Shown here: positions 15,161-18,604 of the stretch, piece by piece | Numbering within the stretch: position 1 is the stretch's first letter | Layout: the number at the start of each line of letters is the position of its first letter | Notes under the pieces: model-generated | What the model saw: the letters and a program-made list of their open reading frames with translations, nothing else | The model's database searches: none | Told to the model about the DNA's origin: nothing | Position numbers and translations under genes: made by a program | DNA from: DATJUF01 sp035524095 | GTDB taxonomy: Bacteria; Desulfobacterota; Binatia; Binatales; Binataceae | Length of the DNA stretch: 18,604 bases | Reading direction: 5' to 3' | NCBI GenBank assembly: GCA_035524095.1 | Contig: DATKPK010000247.1 | Location: 1-18,604, forward strand

Positions 15161-15174
15161 CGCTATCCCTCCAC

Positions 15175-16062
15175 TCAGACGTCGATTAGCTCGTCGTCAC
15201 CGACCGTGATCGAACCGCGATAAACTTCCACCGCATCGCCGGTCATAAAGACATGATTCGCGCCGTCGCCGCGCTCGCGCCATTCGATATCAAGCTTGCC
15301 GCCGCGCAACTCGACCGTCGCTTGCCGCTCGCTATGACCGTTCAGTACCGCTGCGACCAGTGCCGCGCATGCACCAGTCCCGCACGCGAGCGTCTCACCC
15401 GACCCCCGCTCCCACACTCGCATCTTCAGATGGTCACGCCCGATCGGCAGGATAAATTCGGTGTTCACCCGTTTCGGAAAGAACGGATCATTCTCGAAGC
15501 GCAATCCCAGTTGCGCAAAAGCGACATCGTCGAGGTCAAACACGCTCTCATCTTCGACGAAGACCACGCAATGCGGATTCCCCATCGAGACCGCCGTAAT
15601 CTTGTACTCGCGCCCGCCGATTTTGAGTGGATAGCCGATCACCTGCCCGTCCGCCCGCACCGGAATCTCACGGCCCTCGAGAATCGGCTCGCCCATATCG
15701 ACCGTGGCCGCGATCGGACGCAGGTCCTCGACTATCAGTTCGATTGTCTTCCGTCCGCAATCCGTATCGACCACAATTGGGTTTTGTTGTCCGTCCTGAA
15801 TTCCGTACTGTAGCCGCGCGACGCAGCGGATTCCGTTCCCGCACATTTCCCCGCGGCTGCCGTCGGCGTTGTACATCTCCATCCTCACGTCCGCATGCCG
15901 CGACGGACACAGCAAGATCAGTCCGTCACCGCCAATGCCGAACCGCCGTTCCGATAACCGCCGCGCCAATGCACCCGGATTCGCGGGACGTACCCGATCA
16001 GCAACGACATAGATATAGTCGTTGCCGCAGCCATGCATCTTGACGAAATCGAGCTTAGGCAT
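15175..16062 (-). CDS. dapF: Diaminopimelate epimerase
   Basis: It interconverts L,L- and meso-diaminopimelate without a cofactor, using two cysteines. These are Cys74 (MCGNGIRC) and Cys227 (ACGTGAC) in the 295-residue protein. The N-terminal KMHGCGNDYIYV and FGIGGDGLI are typical. The ATG lies inside the end of lysA, giving an 8-bp overlap and probable translational coupling. Length and motifs are complete, with no damage seen. Confidence 0.97.
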   Translation of the reverse strand: MPKLDFVKMHGCGNDYIYVVADRVRPANPGALARRLSERRFGIGGDGLILLCPSRHADVRMEMYNADGSRGEMCGNGIRCVARLQYGIQDGQQNPIVVDTDCGRKTIELIVEDLRPIAATVDMGEPILEGREIPVRADGQVIGYPLKIGGREYKITAVSMGNPHCVVFVEDESVFDLDDVAFAQLGLRFENDPFFPKRVNTEFILPIGRDHLKMRVWERGSGETLACGTGACAALVAAVLNGHSERQATVELRGGKLDIEWRERGDGANHVFMTGDAVEVYRGSITVGDDELIDV

Positions 16063-17323
16063 CGGGACCGCCTGCCAGCGTCACAATCTTTTCGTTGCGG
16101 ATTATGTCCTCGAAACTGTCGCGCTCACGAATTACATGCACGTCGCCGCCATTGATTAGCAGTTCCGGCGCGCGTGGACGGCTGTTGTAGTTCGACGCCA
16201 TTACGAAACCGTATGCCCCAGCGCTCATCACGGCCAGCAAATCGCCCGAATCCACCTCTGGCAATTCGCGTTCGAGCGCGAGGAAATCGCCACTCTCGCA
16301 TACCGGGCCGACCACATCGCCCACGATCAGCTTCTTCGCTTCGCGCCGGATCACCGGCTGGATCTCATGGTACGCCTCGTAGAGCACCGGCCGAATCAGG
16401 TCGTTCATCGCCCCATCGACGATCACGAACCGCTTCACGTCGGTTTCTTTGACGTAGAGCACGCGCGTCACGAAGATTCCCGCGTTACCGACCAGCACCC
16501 GTCCCGGCTCGATAATGATCCTCAGACCGAGGTTTCGCAGCGGACCCATTAACGCCTCAGCATACGCCGAGGGCGATGGCGGCTGCTCCTGATAGGGAAT
16601 CCCCAGTCCGCCGCCAAGATCGAGGTTGCGCAGCGCGATTCCATCGGCGCGTAGATCTGCGACGATCTGAGCGACCTTTTGGCCCTCTTCAGCAAACGGC
16701 CCGGTCTCCGTAATCTGCGATCCGATATGCGTGCTGAGTCCCGCCAGGTCGAGATTCGGCAGTCCGCGCGCCTCGGCGTAATACTCACGCACCTGTGACA
16801 GCGGGATTCCGAATTTGCTGTCGCGATGGCCGGTCGAAATGTGCGGATGGGTCCCCGGGTCCAAATCCGGATTCACCCGCAGGCTAACCGGTGCGCTGAT
16901 CTGCATCCGCCGCGCAATCGCCGACACGCGATGCAGCTCCGGGCGGGACTCGACATTGATCATCAGGATGCGCTCTTTTAGCGCCGTCTCGATCTCCTCG
17001 TCGGTCTTGCCCACGCCCGAAAAAACGATCTTGCCGGGGTTCGCGCCGGCCGCCAGGCAGCGCTTCAATTCGCCTACCGAGACGATATCGAAACCCGCGC
17101 CCATATCACCGTAAAGCTTCAAGATACTCAGGTTCGAGAGCGCCTTCATCGCGAAACAGATTAGATGGTCGATGCCTTTGAACGCCTCATCCATCACGCG
17201 AAAATGCCGCCGCAACGTGCGCGCGCTATAGATGTAGAGTGGCGTGCCATAACGCTCCGCCAGTGCCGCTACCGGCACGTCCTCGGCGTAAAGCTGATTA
17301 TCCCGAAAATTAAAGTAATTCAT
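16055..17323 (-). CDS. lysA: Diaminopimelate decarboxylase
   Basis: This PLP enzyme makes lysine and CO2 from meso-diaminopimelate. In the 422-residue protein the PLP lysine is Lys60 (CFAMKALSN). His199 (STHIGSQI), the Gly-rich loop DLGGGLGIPY, EPGR near 272-275 and CESGDFLA (Cys342) complete the fold-III decarboxylase active site; Tyr371 follows. The start ATG at 17323 has only a weak ribosome binding site. A 161-nt gap separates it from the small protein gene upstream, so it may have its own promoter. It overlaps dapF by 8 bp. Confidence 0.97.
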   Translation of the reverse strand: MNYFNFRDNQLYAEDVPVAALAERYGTPLYIYSARTLRRHFRVMDEAFKGIDHLICFAMKALSNLSILKLYGDMGAGFDIVSVGELKRCLAAGANPGKIVFSGVGKTDEEIETALKERILMINVESRPELHRVSAIARRMQISAPVSLRVNPDLDPGTHPHISTGHRDSKFGIPLSQVREYYAEARGLPNLDLAGLSTHIGSQITETGPFAEEGQKVAQIVADLRADGIALRNLDLGGGLGIPYQEQPPSPSAYAEALMGPLRNLGLRIIIEPGRVLVGNAGIFVTRVLYVKETDVKRFVIVDGAMNDLIRPVLYEAYHEIQPVIRREAKKLIVGDVVGPVCESGDFLALERELPEVDSGDLLAVMSAGAYGFVMASNYNSRPRAPELLINGGDVHVIRERDSFEDIIRNEKIVTLAGGPDA

Positions 17324-17484
17324 CGATTACAATACTGTTCGCATCCGCTCGCTGATTGATCCGTCCACAGCCCTCAAGAATGAACGACCGTTTTATCACA
17401 GCTCCACCACACGCAAAACCGCCTGGTCGGCCCAGGTATTGTCTAAGTTCCGAGCTGAATGCCTGAATTTTGAACGCGAGTGAC

Positions 17485-17763
17485 TTATTTGGCCAAGCGA
17501 GGATCGTCAGTCGAAATACATAAGCCGCCAATAACCAAGGGCTTAACGGGCTTGTTCGTACCGTCAGGCTGAGGGAAAACGTAACATTTCGCGATATCGC
17601 GCTGACATCTGGCCGCTGAATCGTAAGCGGCCATCTGGTCCCATTCCGAAATTGGAGCGCGGAGGTTGCGTGGTCCCGATGGGTCTCCGTTGGGGTTTTG
17701 GAGAGGCGGAATCATCAGATACCATCCGACTAAGGCCAACGCGGTGATGTGGCGAGTGGTCAT
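17485..17763 (-). CDS. Small secreted/membrane-anchored hypothetical protein
   Basis: The 92-residue protein begins MTTRHITALALVGWYLMIPP, a positively charged end followed by a hydrophobic stretch, suggesting a signal peptide or single membrane anchor. The rest is polar with cysteines at 53, 60 and 82, an acidic SEWDQMAAYDSA segment and the ending STDDPRLAK. I recall similar orphan proteins from uncultured soil bacteria but know no function. It lies between the lipoprotein and lysA genes on the same strand. No strong ribosome binding site is visible. Confidence 0.6.
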   Translation of the reverse strand: MTTRHITALALVGWYLMIPPLQNPNGDPSGPRNLRAPISEWDQMAAYDSAARCQRDIAKCYVFPQPDGTNKPVKPLVIGGLCISTDDPRLAK

Positions 17764-17830
17764 TCTTATAAATTAGGCTCACTCCGCATTCTGACGCTAC
17801 GAACTTTATCGTATCTCGGGCGTGTCGGAA

Positions 17831-18367
17831 TTAGGTAGGCAGCGAGACTGGTGTAGGTAGAGGGAAATTCGCCGGATTCGGCGGCGGGGGCGGCTTCACC
17901 CGCGTAATCTCGACCACATTCGATGGATCGCTGCGATATCCGTCCGTCGTCTCGGCAATAATTGCGTAGCGATAATGTGCGCCGATCTGGGTCTCCTGAT
18001 CGTCATAGGTAAAAACCATCTGGACCTGGAAACGCTCCTGATCGGTCACCGGAATCTCGACCAGCGGCTGCATCTCGGCGGTATCGCCCTCCGCCCGCAT
18101 AATCACGAAACCACCGAGATCGCGCATCGTATTGCCGCCTGAATACGTCAGCGGACGATTCCACTTCAGCATGATTCCGTCTTGCACCGACGCCGCCGTC
18201 AGGCTCGTGATTCTTTCGGGTCGCGCTTTTTCCGGCGGCACCGGCGCGCTCTTCACGCCGCACGCTCCCAGCACCGCGGCCACCGAGATAATCAACGATG
18301 TAAGGAGTAAGGTCCTGACAGTATCGTTCTTCCGCACCGGCCGCGTCCGCTCTATCCGTTGGATCAT
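17831..18367 (-). CDS. Fibronectin III-like lipoprotein in the argH-lysA interval
   Basis: I choose ATG 18367 (178 residues); GTG 18391 is an alternative adding 8. A basic N-terminus and hydrophobic segment lead to lipobox LGAC (Cys36), followed by CGVKSAPVPPE. This resembles the CGxKGP-x-PP motif of the small LptM-type lipoproteins often found beside argH or lysA. Residues about 50-155 look like a fibronectin III beta-sandwich (LKWNRPL, GGFVIMRAEG, YRYAIIAETTDGYRSDPSN). A Pro-rich tail ends the protein. It is probably anchored in the outer membrane. In LptM-type proteins the short motif supports LPS-transport assembly, but this protein is longer and its role is inferred only. Confidence 0.75.
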   Translation of the reverse strand: MIQRIERTRPVRKNDTVRTLLLTSLIISVAAVLGACGVKSAPVPPEKARPERITSLTAASVQDGIMLKWNRPLTYSGGNTMRDLGGFVIMRAEGDTAEMQPLVEIPVTDQERFQVQMVFTYDDQETQIGAHYRYAIIAETTDGYRSDPSNVVEITRVKPPPPPNPANFPLPTPVSLPT

Positions 18368-18461
18368 GCCCTCATCACACTCCACATCCACGGGTCAATG
18401 GCCATCGTACTCGCCGCTGTGCCGCCGAAGCCCTGCCGCTGCATTTCGTGCGTGATCAAAA

Positions 18462-18604
18462 TCATTCGCGGCCAAGCTGCTTGAGCCGGCGGCGAACGGT
18501 CGCCGGCGCCGGGCCGCCAATCAGCTTGCGCGCCGCGATCGAGCTTTCCGCCGACAGCATCGCGATCACGTCCGGCCCGAACGCCTTCGCATAGCCCTGT
18601 AATT
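18462..18604 (-). CDS. argH: Argininosuccinate lyase, C-terminal end (partial)
   Basis: Only the last 46 residues are present; the gene runs off the right edge. They read LQGYAKAFGPDV, then AAESS-like text and ARKLIGGPAPATVRRRLKQL, matching the GG-x-AP C-terminal signature of argininosuccinate lyase. This enzyme cleaves argininosuccinate to arginine and fumarate. Its place directly before the lipoprotein and lysA genes matches the known argH-lipoprotein-lysA order. Too little is present to check the active site. Confidence 0.85.
   Translation of the reverse strand, partial: LQGYAKAFGPDVIAMLSAESSIAARKLIGGPAPATVRRRLKQLGRE

Overview
The window is a chromosomal stretch of a free-living bacterium with roughly 60 % GC in most genes. 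All signs are bacterial: short intergenic gaps, Shine-Dalgarno sites and 4-bp start/stop overlaps. The gene order argH - small lipoprotein - lysA - dapF - dapA resembles that of deltaproteobacterial-type genomes. MaoC hydratases, amidohydrolases, alkyl-sulfatase-like and CMD-family enzymes are common in uncultured soil lineages such as Candidatus Binatota. That taxonomic guess is inference and weak.

Layout. 1-1234 (-): two translationally coupled MaoC hot-dog proteins, the second running off the left edge with a lysine-rich tail. 1456-1935 (+): a secreted rhodanese-like protein interrupted by one in-frame TGA at a position where related proteins carry Cys. A potential SECIS-like hairpin surrounds that TGA, so it is a candidate selenoprotein. 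1996-3858 (+): an OPT-family transporter. 4054-4662 (+): a carboxymuconolactone decarboxylase-like protein. 4690-6653 (-): two coupled von Willebrand A lipoproteins of visibly lower GC. 6695-7951 (-): an alkyl-sulfatase-like metallo-beta-lactamase protein. 8120-9001 (-): an HSL-type esterase with a clear terminator. 9176-10326 (+): riboflavin synthase overlapping an Rrf2/IscR-like Fe-S regulator. 10558-11727 (+): an ArgA-like two-domain acetyltransferase. 11897-12835 (-): a catalase-family heme protein. 12921-14153 (-): an amidohydrolase. 14288-18604 (-): the arginine/lysine cluster, read as argH (3' end), lipoprotein, small secreted protein, lysA, dapF, dapA.

The lysA-dapF-dapA genes cover the first step of the diaminopimelate branch (DapA), the L,L- to meso-DAP epimerisation (DapF) and the final decarboxylation to lysine (LysA). 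dapB and the middle-pathway genes are not in the window. A GC-rich interspersed repeat follows the transporter (one copy) and the Rrf2 gene (two copies).

No gene-free stretch exceeds 300 bases. The longest gaps are 10327-10557, which holds two repeat units, and 1235-1455, a divergent promoter region where I see no convincing -35/-10 pair. I saw no tRNA, rRNA, CRISPR array, insertion sequence or integrase.

The most interesting item is the probable selenocysteine-containing rhodanese at 1456-1935.
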